DNA from: Gammaproteobacteria bacterium
GTDB taxonomy: Bacteria; Pseudomonadota; Gammaproteobacteria; PS1; Pseudothioglobaceae
Reading direction: 5' to 3'
Assembly: GCA_028599035.1 (NCBI GenBank)
Contig: JAQRMT010000031.1
Coordinates: 1 to 13,984 of the forward strand
Length of the DNA: 13,984 nucleotides
Shown here: piece by piece, positions 7,186 through 13,984 of the stretch
Layout: each line of letters begins with the position of its first letter
How positions within the stretch are numbered: position 1 is the first letter of the stretch
Position numbers and translations under genes: made by a program
Notes under the pieces: generated by a model
What the model was told of the DNA's origin: nothing
Databases searched by the model: none
What the model saw: the letters and a program-made list of their open reading frames with translations, nothing else

Positions 7186-7827
7186 ATGCACATTCCATCA
7201 AAATTTAAAGTGACGAACCCAAATACTTTGTATCAGTTCATTAAAGACAACCCATTGGGCGCATTGGTATCATTTAGTGATGATGGTATTGACGCCATTC
7301 ACATCCCTTTTTACCTAGATACTACTGATTTAAGAAAAGTTAAATTACAGGGTCATATTGCTAAAGCCAATCCTTTGGCAAAAAAGTGCAATGATAACGG
7401 CAAAGTGCTCGTTATATTTCACGGTCCGAATGCGTATATCAGTCCAAATTTCTATCCATCAAAAAACGAGACAGGAAAAGTAGTGCCTACTTGGAATTAT
7501 TCCGTAGTTCATGTGAGGGGAAGTATATCATTTAATGATAAAAGTAGTTGGATAGCTAGGCATCTTGAAAAATTAACAAATTCTCATGAGTCAGTATCGC
7601 AAAGTAATCCGTGGTCTATATCCGATGCACCAACAGAATACACAAACAAATTAATTAATACTGTTGTTGGTCTGGAAATAGAAATTGAAAATATCGTAGG
7701 TAATTTCAAGCTAAGTCAAAACAAATCTGCCAATGACCAAGATGGCGTTATAAGAGGCTTAAAAAACTCAGGAAATGAACTTGAGTCTATGGTTTCAATG
7801 CAAATGCAAGACAACAAATGCAGCTAA
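7186..7827 (+). CDS. PaiB/FMN-binding negative transcriptional regulator family protein
   Basis: The 213-residue product matches the full length of the PaiB family, small proteins with a split-barrel flavin-binding fold named after a Bacillus subtilis repressor of sporulation and protease genes. Family landmarks are the N-terminal MHIPSKFKV, NPLGALVSF, the core GPNAYISPNFYPSKNETG followed by KVVPTWNYSVVHVRG, WSISDAPTEY, and the C-terminal NFKLSQNKSANDQDGVIRGL. Its real role in Gram-negative bacteria is unclear and may be flavin or redox related. It starts 22 bp after the right end of the insertion sequence with no good ribosome site, so its original promoter may have been displaced. Nothing truncated is seen. 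Confidence 0.88.
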   Translation: MHIPSKFKVTNPNTLYQFIKDNPLGALVSFSDDGIDAIHIPFYLDTTDLRKVKLQGHIAKANPLAKKCNDNGKVLVIFHGPNAYISPNFYPSKNETGKVVPTWNYSVVHVRGSISFNDKSSWIARHLEKLTNSHESVSQSNPWSISDAPTEYTNKLINTVVGLEIEIENIVGNFKLSQNKSANDQDGVIRGLKNSGNELESMVSMQMQDNKCS

Positions 7828-7841
7828 CAAGCCATAAGGCA

Positions 7842-7899
7842 AATTTTTCCAATACAAAGGAATACGGGTTCGCCTATGTGGCTGAGTATTGGAGAAATT
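7842..7899. repeat. 58-bp inverted repeat between paiB-like gene and tRNA-Leu
   Basis: The arms at 7842-7855 and 7886-7899 can form a 14-bp stem (core CCAATAC/GTATTGG, one G-T pair) around a 30-base loop that itself contains GCC-TATGT-GGC. It lies between the ends of two convergent transcripts, so a terminator role is possible, but no U-tract follows on either strand. It may instead be the scar of a small mobile repeat. The remaining 7828-7935 holds no gene. Confidence 0.5.
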
Positions 7900-7935
7900 C
7901 AACGCCGCTAAAAGAAACAAAGACGAAACAAAAAA

Positions 7936-8021
7936 TGGTGCCGATGGCGAGAGTCGAACTCGCACGAGCGTAGCTCACTACCCCCTCAAGGTAGCGTGTC
8001 TACCAATTCCACCACATCGGC
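7936..8021 (-). tRNA. leuU: tRNA-Leu, anticodon GAG
   Basis: The minus strand folds as an 86-base class II tRNA with encoded CCA. The acceptor stem is GCCGATG/CATCGGC and the D-arm region is GTGGAATTGGTAGACAC. The anticodon stem is CTACC/GGTAG with loop TTGAGGG, so the anticodon GAG is at 7985-7987. A long variable arm (TGAGCTACGCTCG) and T-arm GCGAG-TTCGACT-CTCGC follow. Discriminator A and CCA end at 7936, and six Ts follow directly. It starts 17 bp after the secG stop, so it is probably processed from the tpiA-secG message. E. coli has the same isoacceptor next to secG. Confidence 0.97.
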
Positions 8022-8038
8022 AAAAAAATAGTTGGAAC

Positions 8039-8386
8039 TTAATTAGGAGTATCGTCCGCTTTGATGTCAATCATGGGAACATCAACTGACGGGGATGAAT
8101 CTATACGCACTTGATCCATCACACTTTGGGTTTCTTTTGCTGTGCTTGAGGTCTCATTCGTGGCTAAATAGGCCAAAGTTAAACTGGTTAAAAAGAAACC
8201 AACAGCAACGCCAGCGGTTAATTTATAAATAAATGAATTTGCGCCGCGTGCACCAAATACTGAGCCTGATGCGCCTGCGCCAAAAGCAGCACCAGCATCG
8301 GCGCCCTTGCCATGCTGCATTAAAATAAGGGCAACTAAGCCTAACGCCAGCAACACATGGACAATTAAAATAACCTGGAATGACAT
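8039..8386 (-). CDS. secG: Preprotein translocase subunit SecG
   Basis: SecG is the small auxiliary subunit of the SecYEG channel in the inner membrane. The 115-residue product has two membrane segments (about 3-23 and 55-74) joined by the conserved loop LMQHGKGADAGAAFGAGASG followed by SVFGARGAN, which is diagnostic. The tail is acidic and poorly conserved. Its ATG is five bases after the tpiA stop, so the two are cotranscribed, and the tRNA-Leu gene follows after 17 bp. tpiA-secG-tRNA-Leu is a common gammaproteobacterial order. Confidence 0.96.
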   Translation of the reverse strand: MSFQVILIVHVLLALGLVALILMQHGKGADAGAAFGAGASGSVFGARGANSFIYKLTAGVAVGFFLTSLTLAYLATNETSSTAKETQSVMDQVRIDSSPSVDVPMIDIKADDTPN

Positions 8387-8391
8387 AATAA

Positions 8392-9138
8392 TTAACCCGC
8401 CTTACAAATATGTAAAAAATCATCGGACTTGAGCGATGCACCGCCAATCAAGCCACCATCAATATCTGCGCAAGCAATGAGTTCTTCTGCGTTGACAGGG
8501 TTCATGCTACCGCCATATAGAATGGGCGTTGATTGTGCAATGTCTGCATCGTTTTCAGCCAATAATCCACGAATAAAGGCGTGCGTCTCTTGTGCTTGTT
8601 GTGGTGTGGCAGTAACGCCAGTACCAATCGCCCAAACTGGCTCATAAGCGATAATAATATTTTTAAACGATTCAATGCCAACACGACCAATAACGGCGTC
8701 CATTTGTCGTGCTACAACGCTCTGTGTATTGCCAGACTCTCTTTCTTCTAACGATTCACCGATACAAAATAATGGGGTCAGACCACTATCAAGTGCAACT
8801 TGGACTTTTTCAGCCACAATTGCATCGGTCTCCCCATATAGACTTCTACGCTCTGAATGACCAACCACCACATATTCAGCGCCAAAATCTTTAATCATAT
8901 CTGCACTGACTTCGCCCGTAAAAGCGCCTGAAGTGTTAACATTTAAGTCTTGTGCACCTAAATGCAATTGTGAGTGTATTGTCAAAGCCTCAACTTGAGA
9001 TAAATAGGGGTAAGGCACGCAAACAATCACCTCTGACTTAACATCGGATATGCCTTCAAGAATGCCCATTATTAAAGTATTGACTGTCTCTTTCGAGGCG
9101 TTCATTTTCCAGTTGCCTGCTACGATTGTTTGACGCAT
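8392..9138 (-). CDS. tpiA: Triose-phosphate isomerase
   Basis: TpiA interconverts dihydroxyacetone phosphate and glyceraldehyde 3-phosphate in glycolysis, gluconeogenesis and the Calvin cycle. Starting at the ATG 9136-9138 gives 248 residues beginning MRQTIVAGNWKMN, the usual N-terminus. An upstream TTG at 9168 would add ten residues with no support. Catalytic residues are Asn9 and Lys11 (GNWKMN), His94 (VVGHSERR) and Glu166 (AYEPVWAIGTG), and the phosphate loop YGGSMNPVNA is present. The ribosome site is weak. A 58-bp gap separates it from the YqhA-family gene upstream. Confidence 0.97.
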   Translation of the reverse strand: MRQTIVAGNWKMNASKETVNTLIMGILEGISDVKSEVIVCVPYPYLSQVEALTIHSQLHLGAQDLNVNTSGAFTGEVSADMIKDFGAEYVVVGHSERRSLYGETDAIVAEKVQVALDSGLTPLFCIGESLEERESGNTQSVVARQMDAVIGRVGIESFKNIIIAYEPVWAIGTGVTATPQQAQETHAFIRGLLAENDADIAQSTPILYGGSMNPVNAEELIACADIDGGLIGGASLKSDDFLHICKAG

Positions 9139-9196
9139 AAAATAATATCTGTTGTAAAAATTGAGCAATGTTACGCTAATTAAGCATAAAAATCAA

Positions 9197-9715
9197 TCAG
9201 TGCTTTGATTTTGAACCGAAATAAAGCGCCAAAGAAACCATCAAAATACCGAATGCAAAATACACCAAATCTAACGCACTTGCAAAAGTCATCGATAATG
9301 AAACTTCAAAAAAAGTAACCACTAAAATCATTAAAATAACTTTGGCAAGTTTCGACTTTAAATCATCCAGTGAGCTGATGTCCAACACTTTTGCTGATTT
9401 TTCATTATTTTTAGCGTCATCAATATCGCCAACAAACAATTCATATAAACCCAATGCAAATATCAATAAAATAGTTGCCAACAAAAATCCATCAATAGAG
9501 CCCACCATATGTGCAATCATTTCAATTTTTAGGCTTCTTCTCACCTCGGTGGTTGCGCCTAAATAATCGCCGGCATGTATCAACAATGCGCCAACATCAA
9601 TGGCAGTCACCACAAACAATACTAATGATAATAATAGCGAAGAAATAACCGCTATAAGCACCATTAAACGCGAACCCCATAACAGTTTTTCAAAATACTT
9701 TTCAGCCCATTCCAT
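9197..9715 (-). CDS. YqhA-family (UPF0114) inner membrane protein
   Basis: The product has 172 residues and about four hydrophobic segments (about 15-38, 72-95, 124-145 and 149-166). The pattern fits the UPF0114/YqhA family: WGSRLMVLIAVISSLLLSL after an amphipathic start, SIDGFLLATILLIFALGLYE, and a charged loop followed by DDLKSKLAKVILMILVVTFFE. The function of the family is not established. The start is supported by TAGGAG at 9723-9728, seven bases upstream. It is divergent from dnaA and lies upstream of tpiA on the same strand. Confidence 0.8.
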   Translation of the reverse strand: MEWAEKYFEKLLWGSRLMVLIAVISSLLLSLVLFVVTAIDVGALLIHAGDYLGATTEVRRSLKIEMIAHMVGSIDGFLLATILLIFALGLYELFVGDIDDAKNNEKSAKVLDISSLDDLKSKLAKVILMILVVTFFEVSLSMTFASALDLVYFAFGILMVSLALYFGSKSKH

Positions 9716-9745
9716 TTATTAACTCCTATCCAAAAGACAAAACTT

Positions 9746-9753
9746 AGTATATC
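9746..9753 (-). promoter_or_regulatory. Predicted extended -10 promoter of the YqhA-family gene
   Basis: On the minus strand TGATATACT contains an extended -10 (TG, one base, TATACT with hexamer 9746-9751). A TTTAAA about 15 bp upstream is a poor -35. The leader would include the TAGGAG. The rest of the 117-bp gap to dnaA (9716-9832) is AT-rich, with a direct repeat TTAAAATAG at 9780-9788 and 9799-9807. No clear dnaA promoter could be assigned. Confidence 0.4.
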
Positions 9754-9832
9754 ATTATTCATTTCATTTAAACGATTTTTTAAAATAGAAAATAACGCTT
9801 AAAATAGGCGTGTTTTTAAAAACCAAAACACT

Positions 9833-11128
9833 ATGTCAAAAACTTGGAAAAAATGCCTTGAAACCTTAAAAGAGACTATGCCAATAGGGCAGTTTAGTGT
9901 TTGGATTCAGCCTTTAGAGGTGCAAGAGGATGGTGACACTTTAACCCTATTAGCACCTAATCATTCCGCGGTAAATTACCTTAAGAAAAACCTAAAACAA
10001 AAAATTACAACTGCCATTGTGCAACACAACAAAAATCTTAAAATCTTGATTGGTGTTGTGGCTCAACAACAACACAACAAACAACACACCACGCCACTAT
10101 TTGAAGACTACATTTTTGATAATTTAGTGTTAGGTAATGCCAATCAAATTGCATTCGGCGCTCTTCGACAAATTGCAGAAAACCTTAAACGCTCTCCTTA
10201 CAATCCTTGTATTATTTATGGCGGATCAGGACTGGGTAAAACGCACTTGATGCAAGCAGCAGGACACTTGGTGAAAGAAAAAAATCCAAAAGCCAAAGTA
10301 ATTTATGTGCCTTTAATGGATTTTGTAAAAAACATCACCAGCAGTTTACGGCATAACAATATTGAAGAAGTTAAATCTTATTATCAATCTGCTGATTTAT
10401 TATTAGTAGACGATATTCACTTAATTGCTGGTAAAGAAAAATCCCAAGAAGAATTTTTCCATATTTTTAACTTCCTATTCAGCACAAAAAAACAAATTAT
10501 ATTCACCTGTGATCAACCACCAACCAGCATAAAATCCTTAGAAGATCGCTTAAAAACAAGATTTGCTCAAGGATTAAACCTACAATTAGACCCGCCAGAG
10601 CTAGAAATGCGTGCAGCTATCTTACTTAAAAAAGCAAATAATGAAAAAATCAACATCAACATTACCGAAGATATTGCGCTATATATTGCCACTAACATTA
10701 CTTCAAATGTGCGAGATCTAGAAGGCGCTTTATTAAAACTCAAGGCTTTTGTTGATTTTTCTAAATTACCCAATCTTATTATCAATAAAGAAGTAACTGA
10801 CATTGCGCTTGGAGATTTAATTAAACCAAAAATTAAAAATATCGATATTGATGACATACAAAAAGAAAGTGCCAAACATTACGCCATCACCCTGTCAGAC
10901 CTAAGCTCAAAAAGCCGCAAACAACGCACTGTTTTAGCTAGACAAATGGCTATTTTTATCGCATATGAATTAACAAATTTATCACTAACAAAAATAGGAA
11001 AACATTTTGGAAATCGAGATCATTCCACTGTTTTACACGCCATTAAAAAAATTGAAACAAAACTAAAAGAAACCTCTGAAATAAAGGGCGACTATGAACT
11101 AATCAAGCTAAAATTAGCAAACTTATAA
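9833..11128 (+). CDS. dnaA: Chromosomal replication initiator protein DnaA
   Basis: DnaA binds 9-mer boxes at oriC and opens the duplex. The product has 431 residues (E. coli 467); the shortening is mostly in the linker domain II. Domain I is about 1-75 (WKKCLETLKETMPIGQFSVWI). The AAA+ domain has Walker A GGSGLGKTH (130-138), Walker B LLLVDDIHLI (189-198), EDRLKTRF with the arginine-finger region (237-244), and sensor II SNVRDLEGAL (Arg294). Domain IV ends with the DNA-binding signature GNRDHSTVLHAIKKI (393-407). No clear ribosome site precedes the ATG, but the N-terminus aligns well with the family. The 3' end overlaps the first DnaA-box-like 9-mer of the following gap. Confidence 0.97.
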   Translation: MSKTWKKCLETLKETMPIGQFSVWIQPLEVQEDGDTLTLLAPNHSAVNYLKKNLKQKITTAIVQHNKNLKILIGVVAQQQHNKQHTTPLFEDYIFDNLVLGNANQIAFGALRQIAENLKRSPYNPCIIYGGSGLGKTHLMQAAGHLVKEKNPKAKVIYVPLMDFVKNITSSLRHNNIEEVKSYYQSADLLLVDDIHLIAGKEKSQEEFFHIFNFLFSTKKQIIFTCDQPPTSIKSLEDRLKTRFAQGLNLQLDPPELEMRAAILLKKANNEKININITEDIALYIATNITSNVRDLEGALLKLKAFVDFSKLPNLIINKEVTDIALGDLIKPKIKNIDIDDIQKESAKHYAITLSDLSSKSRKQRTVLARQMAIFIAYELTNLSLTKIGKHFGNRDHSTVLHAIKKIETKLKETSEIKGDYELIKLKLANL

Positions 11129-11340
11129 ACATTATCAACATAAACCCCCACATTCAGTTGTTTATAACTTTCATAACTTAACTAATCATTGAAATTTATA
11201 AACATAGGTTTTATTTTTTACATAAAATAACTAATTATTATCAACAACTTAATTTATTGTTTTTAAAAGAAAATAATCAGTTTTCAACAAAAATATAGTT
11301 TACTAATAATAACAATAATTTTTTAATTAAAGGATTTTTT
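11123..11340. other. oriC: Candidate chromosomal origin (oriC) with DnaA-box-like 9-mers
   Basis: The dnaA-dnaN gap is very AT-rich. It holds five 9-mers of form TTATMAACA, each one or two mismatches from the DnaA box TTATCCACA: TTATAAACA at 11123-11131, TTATCAACA directly abutting at 11132-11140, the reverse-complement form at 11159-11167, TTATAAACA at 11196-11204, and TTATCAACA at 11238-11246. A weaker TTTTCAACA is at 11281-11289. Pure A/T stretches around 11205-11240 and 11290-11330 could serve as the unwinding element. Origin function is inferred from position and motifs. Confidence 0.6.
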
Positions 11341-11341
11341 C

Positions 11342-12445
11342 ATGAATACACAACTTACAGTAAACGAATTATTAGAACCTTTACAAACGGTTATTGGTGT
11401 TGTTGAAAACAAACAAACATTGCCTATTCTTTCTCATGTGTTAATTCAATTAAAAAATGGTGAATTAACACTTACCACTACAGATATGGAAATTGAACTA
11501 CGCTCATCAAAAAAAATCCAAGCACAAGAAAAAGTTAATTTTACAATTTATGCAAAAGATTTAATTGATATTATTCGTAAACTAAAAGCAGATACTATTA
11601 TTGAATTTGTTATTGAAAAATCTAAAATCTATATTAAAACCAATAATAATTCATTTGAACTAAACACATTTAATACCGAAGAATTTCCTGCATTACCAAA
11701 AATTGGTGACAGTGAAACCATTAAAATTAATCGTCTTATTTTAAGAGAGTTAATTAAAAAAACTTCTTTTTCAATGGGTAATCAAGATATTCGTGCTTAT
11801 TTAAACGGTTTATATTTTGAAGTTGATAAAAACAATATTGTAGTAGTAGCAACTGATGGTCATCGCTTGTCTATTGGTGAAATTAAACAAGATAATAATT
11901 TACCTGATAAAAAAACAGTAATTCTTCCTAGAAAAGCAGTTATAGAATTAACTAAATTATTAGATAAAGATATAGATGAAGATATAAATATCCATCTTTC
12001 AGAAAATTATTTTTACTTAAAAACCAATAATACAGCCATTATCAGTCGCTTAATTGATGGTAATTTCCCTAACTATGCACAAGTCATTCCAAGTAATCAT
12101 GAAAATACAGTCGTCATTAATCGTCAAAATTTTTTAGAAAGTCTGCAACAAGCCTCAATTTTTGTTGAAGAGCGCACCAAAGGGGTTAAATTAGCATTTA
12201 AAAATAATCAAATTAATATATTTTCTCATTCAGAACGAGGTCAGGCTAAAACTAAAATTGAAACCAATAACTTTGATAAAGAAGTAGAAATTTCTTTCAA
12301 TATTCATTATTTAATCCCTATTTTAGAAAATCTAACCACTGATAAAATTAACATGGTTCTACCCAGTAGTGAAAGTCAATCTTGTTTATTAAGTAGCATT
12401 GGTGATAATACTTATCAATATGTTGTTATGCCGATGAAAATTTAG
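11342..12445 (+). CDS. dnaN: DNA polymerase III sliding clamp, beta subunit
   Basis: The clamp encircles DNA as a dimer and tethers polymerase III and other partners. The product has 367 residues (E. coli 366), covering three similar domains of about 120 residues each. Landmarks are NKQTLPILSHVLIQ near the N-terminus, YLNGLYFEV and VATDGHRLSIGE in domain two, LIDGNFPNYAQVIP, and the C-terminal YVVMPMKI that forms part of the partner-binding pocket. AAAGGA at 11329-11334 lies seven bases before the ATG. It is followed after three bases by recF. Codon use is strikingly AT-rich. Confidence 0.97.
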   Translation: MNTQLTVNELLEPLQTVIGVVENKQTLPILSHVLIQLKNGELTLTTTDMEIELRSSKKIQAQEKVNFTIYAKDLIDIIRKLKADTIIEFVIEKSKIYIKTNNNSFELNTFNTEEFPALPKIGDSETIKINRLILRELIKKTSFSMGNQDIRAYLNGLYFEVDKNNIVVVATDGHRLSIGEIKQDNNLPDKKTVILPRKAVIELTKLLDKDIDEDINIHLSENYFYLKTNNTAIISRLIDGNFPNYAQVIPSNHENTVVINRQNFLESLQQASIFVEERTKGVKLAFKNNQINIFSHSERGQAKTKIETNNFDKEVEISFNIHYLIPILENLTTDKINMVLPSSESQSCLLSSIGDNTYQYVVMPMKI

Positions 12446-12448
12446 TTA

Positions 12449-13537
12449 ATGACTGTTATTAGCAAATTATCCATTCATCAATTTCGTAATTTACACACCC
12501 AACACATCAAGCCTTGTGAGACTATCAATCTGTTCATTGGTGATAATGCACAAGGGAAAACCAACTTAATAGAGGCTATTTATTACTTAGGACATAATCG
12601 TTCTTTTAAAACTAAAATCCTTAAAGAAGTGATTGGTTTTACCTGTAATAAATTTCAATTAAGTGCACAAGTTGATGAATACTTAATAAAACTAGAAAAA
12701 TCAAAAAATCAAAATACAGTTACCCTTAATCAAAAAAAAATTAACAACACTTCGCAACTCAGTCAAATATTACCCATTCAAATCATCACGCCAGATAAAG
12801 GTTTTATTGTTAATGGTACCCCTAAAAATAAACGCTCTTATTTAGATTGGGGGGTGTTTCACGTGAAACCAGAAAGTGCCAAGATATTTAAAAACTACAA
12901 TAAAATCTTAAAAAATATTAATACTTTACTGGCTAATCAGCAAACCAATGAGCTTAATTTTTGGTTTTTAGAATTAGCAAAAGTCTCTATTATTATTAAC
13001 AAAAACCGTGTGGATTATTTGCAACAACTCAAACAAACCTTGCTTTCTAAACAAACAAAAACACTAGACCCATTAATTGATTCGCTTGATCAATTTAATT
13101 ATCAATTCTCCTCTGGTTGGCCAAAAGAAGTAGATGAAACTAATGAGCAAAGTATTTGCCAATATTTAAATAAAAACACACCCTCTTTATTGCGTGTTAA
13201 ACACTTAAATTATGGCTCTCATAAGGCGAATATTAATTTTATGTTTAATGGTAAAAATGAATGTTTTTTTTCAAGAGGAGAGCAAAAAACCCTATCTATT
13301 ATTTTTTGGTTAGCACAGGTTGTGTTATTGGTTAATCTTAATATTAAGCCTATTATTTTAATTGACGATCTATCTTCTGAATTAGACCATACAAAAATCA
13401 ACATTATTTTGCATTATTTAAAAGACTTAAAAGTACAAACTTTTATAACCGATATTGGCCATAATTCATCCATTATTAATCATATTAATCCTGTTATCTT
13501 TCAGATGTATCAAGGTGAAATTAAACAGCAAGATTAA
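12449..13537 (+). CDS. recF: DNA replication and repair protein RecF
   Basis: RecF is an SMC-like ATPase that helps load RecA at gaps. The product has 362 residues (E. coli 357). The start SKLSIHQFRNLHTQ leads into Walker A GDNAQGKTNLIEAIYYLG (Gly31-Thr38). DWGVFHVKPES lies mid-protein, and the C-terminal ABC signature FFSRGEQKTLSI is followed by Walker B PIILIDDLSSELD. The frame is intact. It starts three bases after the dnaN stop, so the two are coupled. The codons for GVFHVKP coincide with a parS-like palindrome. Confidence 0.96.
   Translation: MTVISKLSIHQFRNLHTQHIKPCETINLFIGDNAQGKTNLIEAIYYLGHNRSFKTKILKEVIGFTCNKFQLSAQVDEYLIKLEKSKNQNTVTLNQKKINNTSQLSQILPIQIITPDKGFIVNGTPKNKRSYLDWGVFHVKPESAKIFKNYNKILKNINTLLANQQTNELNFWFLELAKVSIIINKNRVDYLQQLKQTLLSKQTKTLDPLIDSLDQFNYQFSSGWPKEVDETNEQSICQYLNKNTPSLLRVKHLNYGSHKANINFMFNGKNECFFSRGEQKTLSIIFWLAQVVLLVNLNIKPIILIDDLSSELDHTKINIILHYLKDLKVQTFITDIGHNSSIINHINPVIFQMYQGEIKQQD
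12855..12870. promoter_or_regulatory. parS: parS-like ParB binding site inside recF
   Basis: TGTTTCACGTGAAACC matches the widespread bacterial parS consensus TGTTTCACGTGAAACA at 15 of 16 positions, and its inner 14 bases form a perfect palindrome. Such sites cluster near origins and nucleate ParB for chromosome segregation. Here it lies about 1.7 kb from the candidate oriC, within conserved recF codons. No other close match was noticed in the window. parA and parB are not in view. Confidence 0.8.
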
Positions 13538-13559
13538 TTTTAAAAAACCTTAATGAAAG

Positions 13560-13587
13560 TCGATAATTACAAACATCGTGGTATAAT
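13560..13587 (+). promoter_or_regulatory. Predicted promoter of gyrB
   Basis: In the 73-bp gap after recF, TGGTATAAT provides an extended -10 (perfect hexamer at 13582-13587). TCGATA at 13560-13565 is a 4-of-6 -35 with a 16-bp spacer. Transcription would begin near 13594, giving a leader of under 20 bases and no strong ribosome site. Confidence 0.55.
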
Positions 13588-13610
13588 AAATTTATTTTTT
13601 TCAAGTCCGT

Positions 13611-13984
13611 ATGTCTGAAGAGCAACAAGAATATCAAGCATCAAATATTAAAGTCTTAAAAGGGCTTGATGCCGTTAGAAAACGCCCAGGAATGTATATT
13701 GGTGATACGGACGATGGCACTGGTTTACACCACATGGTGTTTGAAGTAGTTGATAATGCAATTGATGAAGCGCTAGCTGGGCATTGTTCCAAAATTAAAA
13801 TCACCATTCATGAAGATCAATCCATATCTGTTACTGATGATGGTCGTGGTATTCCAGTCGATATCCATCCTGAAGAAGGAATAAGTGCAGCAGAAGTTAT
13901 TATGACCATCCTCCATGCAGGGGGTAAGTTTGACGATAATTCTTATAAAGTATCTGGTGGTTTACATGGTGTAGGTGTTTCTGT
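13611..13984 (+). CDS. gyrB: DNA gyrase subunit B (N-terminal part, runs off window)
   Basis: GyrB is the ATPase subunit of gyrase, which adds negative supercoils. The first 124 codons are visible, beginning MSEEQQEYQASNIKVLKGLD. The GHKL ATP-binding fold is recognisable: KRPGMYIGDT, FEVVDNAIDEALAGH with Glu45 and Asn49, TDDGRGIPV with Asp76, and SGGLHGVGVSV at the edge. It completes the conserved dnaA-dnaN-recF-gyrB order. ParE is a close relative, but the context favours GyrB. Confidence 0.95.
   Translation, partial: MSEEQQEYQASNIKVLKGLDAVRKRPGMYIGDTDDGTGLHHMVFEVVDNAIDEALAGHCSKIKITIHEDQSISVTDDGRGIPVDIHPEEGISAAEVIMTILHAGGKFDDNSYKVSGGLHGVGVS

Noticed and set aside
7889..8089. Plus-strand open frame of 66 codons across the tRNA-Leu region
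   Set aside because: It is the antisense of the tRNA gene; such DGESRTRT-type frames are a well-known artefact of tRNA complements.
9780..9807. Direct repeat TTAAAATAG and weak hairpin before dnaA as an operator or terminator
   Set aside because: The repeats are short A/T runs and the ACGC/GCGT stem is only 4 bp; not enough to assign a function.
1..13984. CRISPR array, toxin-antitoxin or phage defence system
   Set aside because: No regularly spaced repeats and no recognisable Cas, nuclease or toxin families were seen on either strand.

Overview
The window looks like the replication-origin region of a low-GC gammaproteobacterium. Two conserved gammaproteobacterial blocks support this: aroQ-accB-accC, and tpiA-secG-tRNA-Leu(GAG), followed on the right by dnaA-dnaN-recF-gyrB. 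The AT-rich coding and protein style recall the SUP05/Thioglobus sulfur-oxidiser and mussel/clam symbiont group. That placement is an inference from memory and was not checked by a search.

Layout from left to right. (1) Minus strand, 1-5167: a partial accC, then accB and aroQ (fatty-acid and shikimate synthesis), then dsbD with a duplicated N-terminal domain, then a secreted protein with two thioredoxin-like domains. The last two probably form one periplasmic thiol-reduction unit. (2) Plus strand, 5254-7827, an accessory block: a LuxR-type regulator with an intact acyl-homoserine-lactone pocket, a degenerate IS481-family element with near-identical 30-bp ends, and a PaiB-type flavin-binding protein. 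(3) Minus strand, 7936-9715: tRNA-Leu(GAG), secG, tpiA and a YqhA-family membrane protein. (4) Plus strand, 9833 to the right edge: dnaA, an AT-rich gap with repeated DnaA-box-like 9-mers (candidate oriC), dnaN, recF with an embedded parS-like site, and the start of gyrB. Genes left of dnaA mostly point left and genes right of it point right, so most are co-oriented with forks leaving a central origin. The accessory block is the exception.

The most interesting signal is in the 86-bp gap between the thioredoxin-like gene and the divergent luxR-type gene. It holds a perfect 20-bp inverted repeat of the lux/las-box form (CT-N12-AG). The repeat is centred about 42.5 bp upstream of the start site predicted for the thioredoxin-like gene, the classical position for LuxR-type activation, and it lies 10 bp upstream of luxR itself. 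This suggests that a LuxR-type protein controls a periplasmic disulfide-reduction module. Other notable points are a 15/16 match to parS inside recF, the tandem redox domains of DsbD, and the in-frame stop inside a hairpin in the transposase.
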